Positions 55,442 through 64,000 of a DNA stretch of 64,000 nt are shown in pieces; the first letter of the stretch is position 1, and the number at the start of each line of letters is the position of its first letter. The translations under genes and the position numbers were made by a program. Under the pieces are notes generated by a model, which was not told where the DNA came from, did no database searches, and saw nothing but the letters and a program-made list of their open reading frames with translations. This DNA comes from Roseovarius sp. (GTDB lineage: Bacteria > Pseudomonadota > Alphaproteobacteria > Rhodobacterales > Rhodobacteraceae): the NCBI GenBank assembly GCA_029212365.1, contig JARGOC010000016.1, positions 1 through 64,000 on the forward strand, in the 5' to 3' direction.

Positions 55442-56707
55442 TCAGCTGGCGCTGTTGCTTTCTTTTTTGGCATCCGCATAGATCATCAGCGGAGGCGCGT
55501 CGGAATTGGCGGCTTCTTCGTTAACAACAACCTCTTCGACATCATCCATTCCGGGCAGGTCAAACATCGTGTCCAGCAGAATGCTTTCGAGAATAGAGCG
55601 CAGCCCGCGCGCGCCGGTTTTGCGCTCAATCGCGCGTTTGGCAATGGCGCTCAATGCGTCTTCGGTGAACGTTAGCTGCACATTTTCCAACTCAAACAAG
55701 CGTTGATACTGTTTGATCAGGGCGTTCTTGGGTTCGGTCAAGATCGTGATCAATGCATCTTCGTCGAGGTCTTCCAACGTGGCGATCACCGGAAGACGGC
55801 CAACAAATTCCGGGATCAAACCGAATTTCAGCAGGTCTTCTGGCTCCAACTCGGTAAAAATCTCACCTACGCCGCGGGTTTCCACATCACGCACATCAGC
55901 GCCAAAGCCCATGGCGCTGCCCTTGCCACGCGCAGCGATAATCTTGTCGAGGCCCGCAAAAGCCCCGCCACAAATGAACAGAATGTTGGTGGTGTCCACT
56001 TGCAGGAATTCCTGCTGGGGATGCTTGCGCCCACCTTGGGGGGGCACAGCTGCAACCGTGCCTTCCATCAACTTCAGCAATGCCTGTTGCACACCTTCCC
56101 CCGAGACATCACGGGTGATCGAGGGGTTTTCAGACTTGCGCGTAATTTTGTCGACCTCGTCAATGTAAACGATGCCACGCTGAGCACGCTCCACATTATA
56201 TTCAGAGGATTGCAGCAGTTTGAGGATGATATTCTCAACATCTTCGCCCACATAGCCTGCTTCGGTCAAAGTGGTGGCATCTGCCATGGTAAAGGGCACA
56301 TCCAAAATGCGCGCCAGCGTCTGGGCCAGCAAAGTCTTGCCGCAGCCTGTAGGACCGATTAGCAGAATGTTCGATTTTTGCAGCTCGATCTCACCGGTTT
56401 TGCCGGAGTGCTCCAAGCGTTTATAGTGATTATGCACAGCAACCGACAGAACCCGTTTGGCCATTGCCTGACCGATCACATAATCGTCCAGCACACCGCA
56501 AATCTCACGCGGGGTGGGCACACCATCGGTGGCTTTCAGGCCGGCGGTTTTGGTCTCTTCGCGGATGATGTCCATGCATAGCTCGACACATTCGTCACAG
56601 ATAAACACAGTCGGGCCGGCGATCAGCTTGCGCACTTCATGCTGGCTCTTGCCACAAAAGCTGCAATAAAGAGTGTTTTTGCTGTCGCCGCCAGAGTTGT
56701 TTGCCAT
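55442..56707 (-). CDS. clpX: ATP-dependent Clp protease ATP-binding subunit ClpX
   Basis: A 421-residue AAA+ unfoldase. The N-terminal zinc domain has Cys15/18/37/40; Walker A GPTGCGKT, Walker B IDEVDKI, the pore loop and the IGF-type loop for ClpP contact follow. Together with ClpP it degrades CtrA and many regulators in alphaproteobacteria. It follows clpP on the same strand with 139 bases between. Confidence 0.97.
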   Translation of the reverse strand: MANNSGGDSKNTLYCSFCGKSQHEVRKLIAGPTVFICDECVELCMDIIREETKTAGLKATDGVPTPREICGVLDDYVIGQAMAKRVLSVAVHNHYKRLEHSGKTGEIELQKSNILLIGPTGCGKTLLAQTLARILDVPFTMADATTLTEAGYVGEDVENIILKLLQSSEYNVERAQRGIVYIDEVDKITRKSENPSITRDVSGEGVQQALLKLMEGTVAAVPPQGGRKHPQQEFLQVDTTNILFICGGAFAGLDKIIAARGKGSAMGFGADVRDVETRGVGEIFTELEPEDLLKFGLIPEFVGRLPVIATLEDLDEDALITILTEPKNALIKQYQRLFELENVQLTFTEDALSAIAKRAIERKTGARGLRSILESILLDTMFDLPGMDDVEEVVVNEEAANSDAPPLMIYADAKKESNSAS

Positions 56708-56846
56708 CAGTTTCTTTACCTTTTAGCCACGGATCGCCTGAGCATCAAAGGCCCGGCCCGTCATAATTTGCGCTCAGCTTACGGCAGGTGCCCAAGCATC
56801 ACAATGTGAAATTCGCACATCACCGGCGGGTTGTGACCGACCGGTT

Positions 56847-57479
56847 TCAGCTTTCTTCGCCATCCGCTTTGGCGCGATTTTCCACGATCTCGTCAATCAG
56901 ACCCCAGTCTTTGGCATCCTCGGCAGTCATGAAATTGTCGCGCTCCAACGCGTCTTCCACTTTTTTCAAAGTTTGGCCGGTGTGGCGCACATAAATTTCA
57001 TTCAAACGCCGCTTCAGTTTCAGTGTTTCTTCGGCGTGGATCATGATGTCTGTTGCCTGACCCTGATACCCGCCCGAAGGCTGATGCACCATGATCCGGC
57101 TGTTGGGCAAAGAAAAGCGCATGCCCTTTTCACCGGCAGTCAACAACAGACTGCCCATGGAGGCCGCTTGCCCAATCACCAAAGTACTGACCTTTGGGCG
57201 GATATATTGCATCGTGTCATAGATCGACAGGCCGGATGTCACCACACCGCCGGGGCTGTTGATATACATCGAGATTTCCTTGGCCGGGTTTTCTGCCTCA
57301 AGATGCAAAAGCTGGGCCACGATCAGGCTCGACATGCCGTCATGCACAGGGCCACTCAGAAAGATGATCCGTTCCTTCAGCAGGCGCGAGAAAATGTCAT
57401 AGGCCCGCTCGCCCCGGCTGGTTTGTTCAACCACCATGGGCACGAGAGTGTTCATATATGTGTCAATCGGATCGTTCAT
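56847..57479 (-). CDS. clpP: ATP-dependent Clp protease proteolytic subunit ClpP
   Basis: A 210-residue serine protease: catalytic Ser in [11 protein letters not shown], His in MVHQPSGG and Asp in the ERDNFM segment. The start at 57479 gives the standard N-terminus ([20 protein letters not shown]); the six upstream codons lack support. GAGG lies upstream. It forms a 14-mer with ClpX/ClpA. Confidence 0.97.
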   Translation of the reverse strand: MNDPIDTYMNTLVPMVVEQTSRGERAYDIFSRLLKERIIFLSGPVHDGMSSLIVAQLLHLEAENPAKEISMYINSPGGVVTSGLSIYDTMQYIRPKVSTLVIGQAASMGSLLLTAGEKGMRFSLPNSRIMVHQPSGGYQGQATDIMIHAEETLKLKRRLNEIYVRHTGQTLKKVEDALERDNFMTAEDAKDWGLIDEIVENRAKADGEES

Positions 57480-57839
57480 CTTTGCCTGCCTCACCATGTC
57501 TAACTCCCCCTTAAGGGAAAGTTCCTAAGGGAGTCTTAGTGTTGCGCCAAAGCGGCTGCAAGGGCTCGTGCGCTTTTTCAGGCCCGTTGTGCCACTTGGT
57601 CTTTCAACAAGTCGTTATGCCCGTTGGCAATCAGTTGCACGGGACTTTGGTCTTGCCCCGTTTTAGTTTCGCTCTTCCAACTCATTTAGGCAGCCTTTCG
57701 CTGCAAGGCCAAGGCTGCTCTCCTCTGTTTGCAACCTTGAAACAGACGTCAGGTGATTTGGAAATCCCGAACGCCAAAAGGCCCTAAGCGCTGCGCCCAG
57801 CTGTTAACCCCACGAACAATCCAGTTGATCCAAGCCAAA
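57480..57839. other. Intergenic region between clpP and the acpP terminator
   Basis: About 360 bases without a gene. It should hold the clpP promoter (minus strand), but I see no convincing sigma70 or sigma32 boxes. No structured RNA recognised. Confidence 0.4.
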
Positions 57840-57870
57840 GAAAAAGGCCCCACCAGATGGCAGGGCCTCT
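57840..57870 (-). terminator. Rho-independent terminator of acpP
   Basis: On the minus strand AGGCCC pairs with GGGCCT-like sequence (GGGGCC) around about 12 bases and is followed directly by TTTTTC. It lies about 30 bases after the acpP stop. Confidence 0.7.
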
Positions 57871-57895
57871 CGAAAATATTGAAGTGGTGAAACGC

Positions 57896-58129
57896 TTAAG
57901 ACGCTTCGGTGATGAATTTCACTGCATCGCCAAAGGTCTGAATTGTTTCTGCCGCGTCGTCGGGAATTTCGATTCCGAACTCTTCTTCAAACGCCATGAC
58001 CAGTTCGACCGTGTCCAGGCTGTCTGCGCCCAGATCGTCGATGAACGAGGCTGTTTCAGTAACCTTGTCCTCTTCTACACCCAGGTGTTCCACAACGATC
58101 TTCTTAACGCGGTCTGCGATATCGCTCAT
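57896..58129 (-). CDS. acpP: Acyl carrier protein
   Basis: A 77-residue acidic four-helix protein. Ser37 in [12 protein letters not shown] carries 4'-phosphopantetheine. It carries acyl chains for FabD, FabG and other enzymes coded just upstream and supplies 3-hydroxyacyl groups to OlsB-type acyltransferases. Confidence 0.98.
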   Translation of the reverse strand: MSDIADRVKKIVVEHLGVEEDKVTETASFIDDLGADSLDTVELVMAFEEEFGIEIPDDAAETIQTFGDAVKFITEAS

Positions 58130-58290
58130 GACATAATCCTCATCGTCTGTTGGGCTTGGTGACCCGTTTTTGCCACGTCCCTTTGTGGGGTTAGCGGCCT
58201 TGAAATCTTGCCCTTGTTGGGGCGGTTTGGTCTTGCCTGAGTATATCAGGCCACCTGGTCAACTGTCGGTTGCCGGGCAAATCTGCGCCG

Positions 58291-58318
58291 CCTATAGCAC
58301 ATGGCGCGCTGTAGGCAA
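58291..58318 (-). promoter_or_regulatory. Possible sigma70 promoter for acpP
   Basis: Minus strand TTGCCT (58313-58318), 16-base spacer, TATAGG (58291-58296), about 160 bases before acpP. The match is moderate. The rest of the 272-base fabG-acpP gap shows no gene. Confidence 0.35.
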
Positions 58319-58401
58319 ATCTTTTCCCGCCTCGGGGGACATCCAAAAGATATCATGCCTGGACTGTCCGCAATCCAGCGATATCCCCCCCGTTCTGGCG
58401 G

Positions 58402-59139
58402 CTATAACATCGCCATTCCGCCGTTCACATGCAAGGTCGACCCCGTCACATATCCGGCCTCGGGGGATGCCAGATAAAGCACCGCTGCGGCGATCTCTTC
58501 TGCTGCTCCCATGCGGGCTGCGGGGATTTGGCCATTGATCTTGTCTTTTTGCTCGTCGCTCAGCTTGTCGGTCATGGCCGTAGCTATAAACCCCGGCGCC
58601 ACCGCATTGGCGGTGATTCCCCGGCTGGCCACCTCATAGGCGATGGATTTGGTCATCCCCACCAACCCGGCTTTGGACGCGGCATAATTGGCCTGACCGG
58701 GGTTGCCAGTGGCCCCCACAATAGAGCTGATATTGATGATCCGCCCCCAGCGCGCCTTCATCATCGGGCGCATGACGCCACGACACAGCCGCATGGTGCT
58801 GGTCAGGTTCACATCCAGAACGCTTTGCCATTCTTCATCAGACATGCGCATGAAAATCTGATCGCGGGTGATGCCTGCGTTGTTCACCAGTATATCGACA
58901 CTGCCCATGGCCTCTATGGCCTGCTTTGGCAGCGCGTCCACGGCCTCAGCATCGCTGAGGTTGCAGGGCAACACATGGGCACGATCACCCAATTCAGCCG
59001 CCAGTGCCTGCAAGGGATCTACCCGTGTGCCACTCAGGCCAACTGTCGCCCCTGCCCCGTGCAGCGCCTTGGCAATCGCTCCGCCAATACCGCCCGAAGC
59101 CCCTGTTATCAGTGCCGTTTTTCCTGTCAGGTCAAACAT
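58402..59139 (-). CDS. fabG: 3-oxoacyl-[acyl-carrier-protein] reductase
   Basis: A 245-residue SDR enzyme that reduces 3-oxoacyl-ACP with NADPH. TGASGGIG nucleotide loop, NNAG, Ser in NISSIVG and the Tyr/Lys pair in ANYAASKAG are intact. AAAGGG precedes the ATG at 59139. Order fabD-fabG-acpP is standard. Confidence 0.95.
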   Translation of the reverse strand: MFDLTGKTALITGASGGIGGAIAKALHGAGATVGLSGTRVDPLQALAAELGDRAHVLPCNLSDAEAVDALPKQAIEAMGSVDILVNNAGITRDQIFMRMSDEEWQSVLDVNLTSTMRLCRGVMRPMMKARWGRIINISSIVGATGNPGQANYAASKAGLVGMTKSIAYEVASRGITANAVAPGFIATAMTDKLSDEQKDKINGQIPAARMGAAEEIAAAVLYLASPEAGYVTGSTLHVNGGMAML

Positions 59140-59176
59140 ATTCGTCCCTTTAAAAAATACCAATAATGTGGGCTGT

Positions 59177-60118
59177 TCAGCCCAGTATCTTGCTGGCTGC
59201 CAGTTTCACATCATCCGGTGTGCCCACTGCATTGACTGCAATATCGCGGTTGATGCGCCGCACCATGCCCGATAACGCCTTGCCGGCACCGATCTCATAG
59301 GTCTCGGACACGCCGTGTACACCCATGAATTCCACAGATTCGCGCCACCGCACAGCCCCCGTCACCTGCTCAACCAAAAGCGAGCGGATCGTTGCCGGAT
59401 CACTGACCGCTTCGGCCAGCACATTGGCAATCACCGGAACAGCCGGGCGGTTGATTTCAACATGGCTCAACGCTTCGGCCATGACAGCGGCGGCAGGCTC
59501 CATCAAAGCGCAATGGAATGGCGCACTCACGGGCAGCAACATGGCACGTTTGGCACCGCGCTCTTTGGCGATATCCACCGCGCGGGCCACAGCATCGGCA
59601 GCCCCCGACACAACCACCTGTCCGGGGTCGTTGTCATTTGCGGCCTCACACACCTCGCCCATGGCAGCGGCGCTGGCAACGTCACGCACGGCATCCAGAT
59701 CAAGGCCCAGAATGGCCGCCATGGCGCCCTCGCCCACTGGTACGGCCCTTTGCATGGCTTCGCCTCGTGTGCGCAACAGGCGCGCAGTGTCGGCAACGCT
59801 TAGCGCACCTGCTGCGGCCAATGCCGAATATTCACCCAGTGAATGCCCCGCCACAAAGTTGGCGGCTTCCAGGCTCACGCCTTCGGCCTCAAGTGCGCGC
59901 ATCGCGGCGAGGGATGTGGCCATCAATGCGGGTTGTGCGTTGTGTGTCAGGGTCAGCTGGTCCTGCTCCCCCTCCCAGATCAGCGTGCTCAGCTTTTCGC
60001 CCAAGGCGTCATCCACCTCATCGAAAATCGCCTTCGCGCCCGGATAGGCCTGCGCCAGTGCTTGCCCCATACCAATGGTTTGCGCGCCCTGTCCCGGAAA
60101 TAAGAATGCACGGTTCAT
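59177..60118 (-). CDS. fabD: Malonyl CoA-acyl carrier protein transacylase
   Basis: A 313-residue acyltransferase. FLFPGQGAQTIGMG, the nucleophile Ser in AGHSLGEYSALAA and the His in SAPFHCALM are all visible. It loads malonate onto ACP. ATG at 60118 after GGAGCAGAG is chosen over the longer frame to 60205. fabG follows after 37 bases. Confidence 0.96.
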   Translation of the reverse strand: MNRAFLFPGQGAQTIGMGQALAQAYPGAKAIFDEVDDALGEKLSTLIWEGEQDQLTLTHNAQPALMATSLAAMRALEAEGVSLEAANFVAGHSLGEYSALAAAGALSVADTARLLRTRGEAMQRAVPVGEGAMAAILGLDLDAVRDVASAAAMGEVCEAANDNDPGQVVVSGAADAVARAVDIAKERGAKRAMLLPVSAPFHCALMEPAAAVMAEALSHVEINRPAVPVIANVLAEAVSDPATIRSLLVEQVTGAVRWRESVEFMGVHGVSETYEIGAGKALSGMVRRINRDIAVNAVGTPDDVKLAASKILG

Positions 60119-60295
60119 ATTGCTCTGCTCCTGCCGCTTGAAGTGCCTTTGGTTTTGGATACCGCGATGGGCGCCTTTAGGCAACGGGCGAAACGGACTG
60201 TGCATCTATGCAGAGCCATTGTGAGAGTTGGGCAATTGTGGATGGATACCAAGACCGCCATACTAAACCTACCCCCTTGCTGGAAAGGCCGCGTT

Positions 60296-61573
60296 ATGCA
60301 CGTTCACAATTCTTCTTCGCGCTATGGTTCTGTGGCCAAGGTGTTTCACTGGCTGACAGCGCTGCTGATCCTGAGCCTGATCCCGCTGGGGCAATATACC
60401 ACCTATCTTGCGGACATCATCCGACTGGCAGATGGCGCGCCGGATGATGGATTAGTTTTGCGCACCATCTTTTTGTTTTCTCTTCATAAAACCCTTGGCG
60501 TTGCTGTATTCTTTGTGGCGCTTTTGCGCATCCTTTGGGCCCTGTCACAACGCAAGCCCGGCCTGTTGAATGGAGGCAACCGTCCCGAGGCATTGGCAGC
60601 GGAAACCGTGCATTATTTGCTCTATGGATCGCTGGTGATCGTGCCGCTGACGGGCTGGGTGCATCACGCTGCCACCACCGGGTTTGCCCCTATCTGGTGG
60701 CCCTTTGGCCAGTCCCTGCCGTTCGTGGCCAAGGACGACACGCTGGCCGAGCTTTCCACCACATTGCACTACATTTTCCAATGGGTGTTGGTGGGGGCCG
60801 TGGCGTTGCATGTGGCGGGGGCATTCAAACACCATGTGATTGACAAAGACGCCACCCTGCGCCGGATGCTGCCAGGTGATACGCACGGGCAACCAAGTGA
60901 GGCACAGCCGGGGCATTTTGTTCCGCTGATTGCAGCCCTTGGCATCTGGGCGCTGGTGCTGGTTGGCGCATCCTCTCTGGGGTGGTTCTCTGCCGGGGCA
61001 CACTCTCATGATCACGACCAACCTCATGAACATTCCCAAGAAGTTACAGACACAAGCTCATCTTCCGTTCCGACCACAGAAACCAGTGGTCAAGGTGGCT
61101 GGATGGTTGACACAGGCACGCTGTCCCTTCGCGTCATTCAAACGGGGTCTGAGGTGGTGGGTAGCTTTGCGGATTGGTCCGCAGATATAACCTATGAGGA
61201 GGTACCAGACACCACCGGCAAACACGGCAGCGTCACGGTCACTGTTGCCATTGCCTCGCTTGAAATGGGATCGGTTAGCGATCAGGCCAAAGGTGCTGGA
61301 TACCTGGATGCCGCGGCCTTCCCCAAAGCCGTTTTTGACGCTGATTTGATTGAAGAAGACGGGCAAATGCTGGCGCGGGGTACGCTGACCCTCAAAGGTC
61401 AATCCATGCCGCTGGGCTTGCCGTTCACTTTGGATATCCAGGATGACGTTGCACAGGCGAAGGGCCAGATTGAGGTGAACCGGCTGGATTTTGCCATAGG
61501 CGAGTCGGGCGAAGGCACTGTCGCCTTTGGGGTGAGCATCGGTTTTGACCTCACCGCCACGCGCGCACGTTAA
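60296..61573 (+). CDS. Cytochrome b561-YceI fusion protein
   Basis: A 425-residue protein. The N-terminal half is a four-helix cytochrome b561 (Ni-Fe hydrogenase type) with heme-ligand candidates His18, His64, His158 and His172; a fifth helix (about 208-230) leads through a His-rich linker (about 236-247) to a C-terminal YceI lipocalin-like domain (about 263-425) in the periplasm. YceI proteins bind isoprenoids such as ubiquinone. The fusion suggests electron transfer between bound quinone and heme. ATG 60296 has GGAAAGG upstream. Its end overlaps uup by 4 bases. Confidence 0.88.
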   Translation: MHVHNSSSRYGSVAKVFHWLTALLILSLIPLGQYTTYLADIIRLADGAPDDGLVLRTIFLFSLHKTLGVAVFFVALLRILWALSQRKPGLLNGGNRPEALAAETVHYLLYGSLVIVPLTGWVHHAATTGFAPIWWPFGQSLPFVAKDDTLAELSTTLHYIFQWVLVGAVALHVAGAFKHHVIDKDATLRRMLPGDTHGQPSEAQPGHFVPLIAALGIWALVLVGASSLGWFSAGAHSHDHDQPHEHSQEVTDTSSSSVPTTETSGQGGWMVDTGTLSLRVIQTGSEVVGSFADWSADITYEEVPDTTGKHGSVTVTVAIASLEMGSVSDQAKGAGYLDAAAFPKAVFDADLIEEDGQMLARGTLTLKGQSMPLGLPFTLDIQDDVAQAKGQIEVNRLDFAIGESGEGTVAFGVSIGFDLTATRAR

Positions 61574-63384
61574 CCTTCGACTTTCTCTTCCAAGGTCAGC
61601 CATTCTTCTTCGGCCTTGGCCAATGCGGTCTGGCGGGTGCTGAGCGCTTCCATGGCTTTATTGAACTTCACCGGCTCGCGGGTGAACAGCTCAGGGTCCG
61701 CCATCAGACCTTCAAGCTTGGCAATCTCAGCTTCCAGCCGCTCCATCTCGGCGGGCAGTGCTTCCAGGCGGTGCTTTTCGGTAAAGCTGAGGCCGTTTTG
61801 GGCCTGATCTGCCTTTGATTTGGGGGTAGGCTTGGCTTTAGATTCGCGTGTCGAACTTTGGTTTTCTGAATTAGTTTCAGCGCGTTGCGATCTGTAATCA
61901 CTCCATCCACCAGCATAGGCCGTGGCCTGCCCGTCACCTTCCATGGCAATGGTGGTGGTCGCCACACGATCCAGAAAATCCCGGTCATGGCTGACCAGCA
62001 GAACCGTGCCGTCATAGTCATCCAACAGTTCCTGCAACAGATCCAGGGTTTCGATATCCAGATCATTGGTCGGCTCATCAAGCACCAACAGATTGCTTTC
62101 GCGTGCCATCAGTTTGGCCAGCAACAGCCGCGCCTTTTCACCACCTGAAAGGGATCGAACCGGGGCGCGGGCCTGGCGTTCATCAAACAGGTATTCCTTA
62201 AGATACCCCACCACATGGCGGGGCTGGCCACGCACCATGATCTGGTCCGCCTGCCCTGAAACACGCATCTCCTTGTCACCGGTCAGGCTGTCCCACAAGG
62301 TCATATCCGGGTCCAGCCCATCACGCGCCTGATCAAACACAGCCGCCACCAGATTGGTGCCCCGGCTGATCTTGCCTGAGGTTGGCTCGACCTCGCCCAT
62401 CAGCAGCTTCAAAAGCGTGGTTTTGCCCACACCATTGGGGCCAACAAACCCGACGCGATCGCCGCGCTGGATTTTGATTGAGAAATCACTGAGGATCACC
62501 TTCTCGTCGTAAGTCATTGAAATGTTTTCTGCTTCAACAACCTTCTTGCCGGATTTCGGCCCAGCCTCCAGCGCCATCGCGGCAGCGCCCTGGCGTTTGA
62601 TCTGACCGGCCTTTTGCGCACGCAGATCCTGCAGGGCACGCACCCGTCCCTGATTGCGTTTGCGCCGCGCACTGATGCCCTCAACAGCCCAACGCGCTTC
62701 GGCTTTGATCAAACGGTTCAGCTTGTGGCGGGCGGTGTCTTCTTCGTCCCAGACCTTGTCACGCCAGGCTTCAAAATCATCAAACCCTTTTTCCTGTCGT
62801 CGCGTCATTCCCCTATCAATCCAAAGGGTTGCGCGCGACAGTGCACGCAAAAATGCGCGGTCATGGCTGATCAGCACATAGGCCGTCCGGGTGGATTTCA
62901 ACTCACGTTCCAACCAGCCAATGGCCTCAATATCCAAATGGTTTGTCGGCTCGTCCAACAACATCAGATCGGGCGCTTCGGCCATCAGTTTGGCCAGGGC
63001 CGCGCGCCGCCTCTCGCCCCCTGAGGCGGTAGACACAGCGCGATCGGGGTCAAATTTCAGCCCCTCACCGGCACGTTCAACCTTATAGAGCTCGCCTGCG
63101 TCCAATCCGCTGGTGGCAAAATCACCCAAGGTGGCAAAGCCGTCCATCGTCGGGTCTTGCTCCATATAGCCCACCGAAGCCCCCGGAGAGATGGTCACAG
63201 CGCCCTGATCGGCCTGCACCAGCCCCGCCATCACCTTCATCAAGGTGGATTTGCCCGAGCCATTGCGCCCCACCAGCGCCACCCGGTCACTTTTCTGGAC
63301 CACCAGCGACAGGTCGTGAAAAATCGGATCTCCCCCGAAGGTGAGCGAAATATCAGTAAGTTGTAAAAGCGGTGCGCGGGCCAT
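61570..63384 (-). CDS. uup: ABC-F family ATPase (Uup-like)
   Basis: A 604-residue soluble protein with two ABC domains: Walker A GRNGSGKST and GPNGVGKTT, signatures ASGGERRR and LSGGEKAR, Walker B LMLLDEPTNHLD and LLVLDEPTNDLD. A charged linker and a C-terminal coiled coil (about 530-600) fit Uup, which binds DNA or ribosomes. It is not a transporter. Confidence 0.9.
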   Translation of the reverse strand: MARAPLLQLTDISLTFGGDPIFHDLSLVVQKSDRVALVGRNGSGKSTLMKVMAGLVQADQGAVTISPGASVGYMEQDPTMDGFATLGDFATSGLDAGELYKVERAGEGLKFDPDRAVSTASGGERRRAALAKLMAEAPDLMLLDEPTNHLDIEAIGWLERELKSTRTAYVLISHDRAFLRALSRATLWIDRGMTRRQEKGFDDFEAWRDKVWDEEDTARHKLNRLIKAEARWAVEGISARRKRNQGRVRALQDLRAQKAGQIKRQGAAAMALEAGPKSGKKVVEAENISMTYDEKVILSDFSIKIQRGDRVGFVGPNGVGKTTLLKLLMGEVEPTSGKISRGTNLVAAVFDQARDGLDPDMTLWDSLTGDKEMRVSGQADQIMVRGQPRHVVGYLKEYLFDERQARAPVRSLSGGEKARLLLAKLMARESNLLVLDEPTNDLDIETLDLLQELLDDYDGTVLLVSHDRDFLDRVATTTIAMEGDGQATAYAGGWSDYRSQRAETNSENQSSTRESKAKPTPKSKADQAQNGLSFTEKHRLEALPAEMERLEAEIAKLEGLMADPELFTREPVKFNKAMEALSTRQTALAKAEEEWLTLEEKVEG

Positions 63385-63420
63385 GGGTGCGGGCTACCTG
63401 CCCCTCGCGCCATCGTCAAG

Positions 63421-64000
63421 CTATTGTGCGGCCGCCCTCAGCAGACGTTTGCGTGCGGGGGGAATTGCCCCGATCTCAAGCCCGGTGAATACATGCAGCG
63501 TGTTCATTTTCTGATCCACCACCGCATGGTCACTGACCCAACCGCCCATCATCAGATAGGTGCGCAGCAAAGGCGGCATGGCCTGCATTGCGGCCTTGGG
63601 GTTTGGGGTGCGTTGGCGCAGCATTTGTGCGAATCGAAACACCGATGGCGCCTTAACCTGCGGCCACCAGCGGCGTGGGGCCAGGTGGCGGTCTTTGAGC
63701 ATCGTAAAGGCATCCAGATAACTGGCCGCATCCGTGCCTTTGAAAGAGGAACAGCCAAACAGCATTTCCACATTATTATCATCGACATAGCGGGTCATGG
63801 CCCCCCAGGCCACGCGCAGGATATCCGGGTCTGCCTTGCCGGGATGAATGCAGAACCGGCCCATTTCCACCATCGGTCCATCAAAGCGTGTCAGGGCCGA
63901 TAGCTCATAGAACTGCGCCGAATAGCTGCGGTCGATCTCGGCCCCGCCCGACAAGGGCAAAATGCGAAAGCAACACACCAATTCGCCGGTGTCGTGGTCC
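63421..64000 (-). CDS. Second OlsB-type amino acid N-acyltransferase (5' end outside window)
   Basis: 193 residues are visible before the window ends; the frame continues past 64000. It is clearly related to the protein at 9517: VEMGRFCIHP, LFGCSSFKGTDA, RHLAPRRW and MMGGWVSDHAVVD match LELGRSC, LFGAASFHGTD, RHLAPEN and LGGYVGDGAYVD. Unlike the first copy it has no olsA partner beside it. Roseobacters use a second OlsB homologue, GlsB, for glutamine lipids, so this is a candidate for that role, but substrate cannot be read from sequence. Confidence 0.8.
   Translation of the reverse strand, partial: DHDTGELVCCFRILPLSGGAEIDRSYSAQFYELSALTRFDGPMVEMGRFCIHPGKADPDILRVAWGAMTRYVDDNNVEMLFGCSSFKGTDAASYLDAFTMLKDRHLAPRRWWPQVKAPSVFRFAQMLRQRTPNPKAAMQAMPPLLRTYLMMGGWVSDHAVVDQKMNTLHVFTGLEIGAIPPARKRLLRAAAQ

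Overview
The window is an alphaproteobacterial chromosome segment, almost certainly from the Rhodobacterales (Roseobacter-like group). Markers for this are ChpT, a GapR/DUF2312 protein, the order NDUFA12 - MlaD - DUF2155 - Aat - AccCB, OlsB/OlsA aminolipid genes, a ribosomal protein L21 with an alanine/lysine-rich C-terminal extension, a ScfR-type short-chain fatty acid regulator and a Tat-exported solute-binding protein. No rRNA genes, CRISPR arrays or intact prophage were seen. Three tRNA genes are present: Ser-CGA, Arg-ACG and Thr-UGU.

Layout. 1-3.3 kb: end of a surface-polysaccharide cluster (epimerase, initiating sugar transferase, FlaA1/WbpM-type dehydratase). 3.3-8 kb: minus-strand genes for heme A synthase, M32 carboxypeptidase and an APC-like permease, with trmJ upstream. 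8-11.2 kb: a ThiE-like protein, olsBA, DUF3553 and chpT. 11.3-17.7 kb: the conserved run rplU - rpmA - small gene - lysE-like - two GNATs - obg - proB - proA. 17.8-27.8 kb: a lipoprotein, two DUF2059 paralogues, tRNA-Ser, guaB, a ureohydrolase, yidD-rnpA-rpmH, a TVP38 protein with a flavin disulfide reductase, and an orphan sensor kinase.

27.8-30.8 kb is the accessory part. tRNA-Arg is followed by a frameshifted and truncated tyrosine recombinase, a complete 1257-bp IS3-family element, the 3' end of a PD-(D/E)xK restriction endonuclease, and then tRNA-Thr facing the other way. I read this as the collapsed remnant of an integrated island.

31-37 kb: a degenerate sulfotransferase-like protein, GapR, a divergent FadB-like enzyme, a beta-lactamase-hydrolase-like metalloprotein and an orphan FliM/FliN-domain protein.

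37-50 kb is the most coherent functional block. A symporter-type (SSF) histidine kinase, a small membrane protein and a receiver-only regulator form one operon. A ScfR-type regulator comes next and is divergent from a five-gene HAAT-type ABC importer whose last downstream gene is acetyl-CoA synthetase; a PAS-LuxR regulator and accBC follow. The set reads as a sensing, uptake, activation and carboxylation module for acetate or another small carboxylate.

50-64 kb: accBC, aat, DUF2155, mlaD, NDUFA12, two small secreted proteins, an AraC remnant, clpXP, acpP-fabG-fabD, a cytochrome b561-YceI fusion, an ABC-F ATPase and a second OlsB-like acyltransferase that runs off the end.
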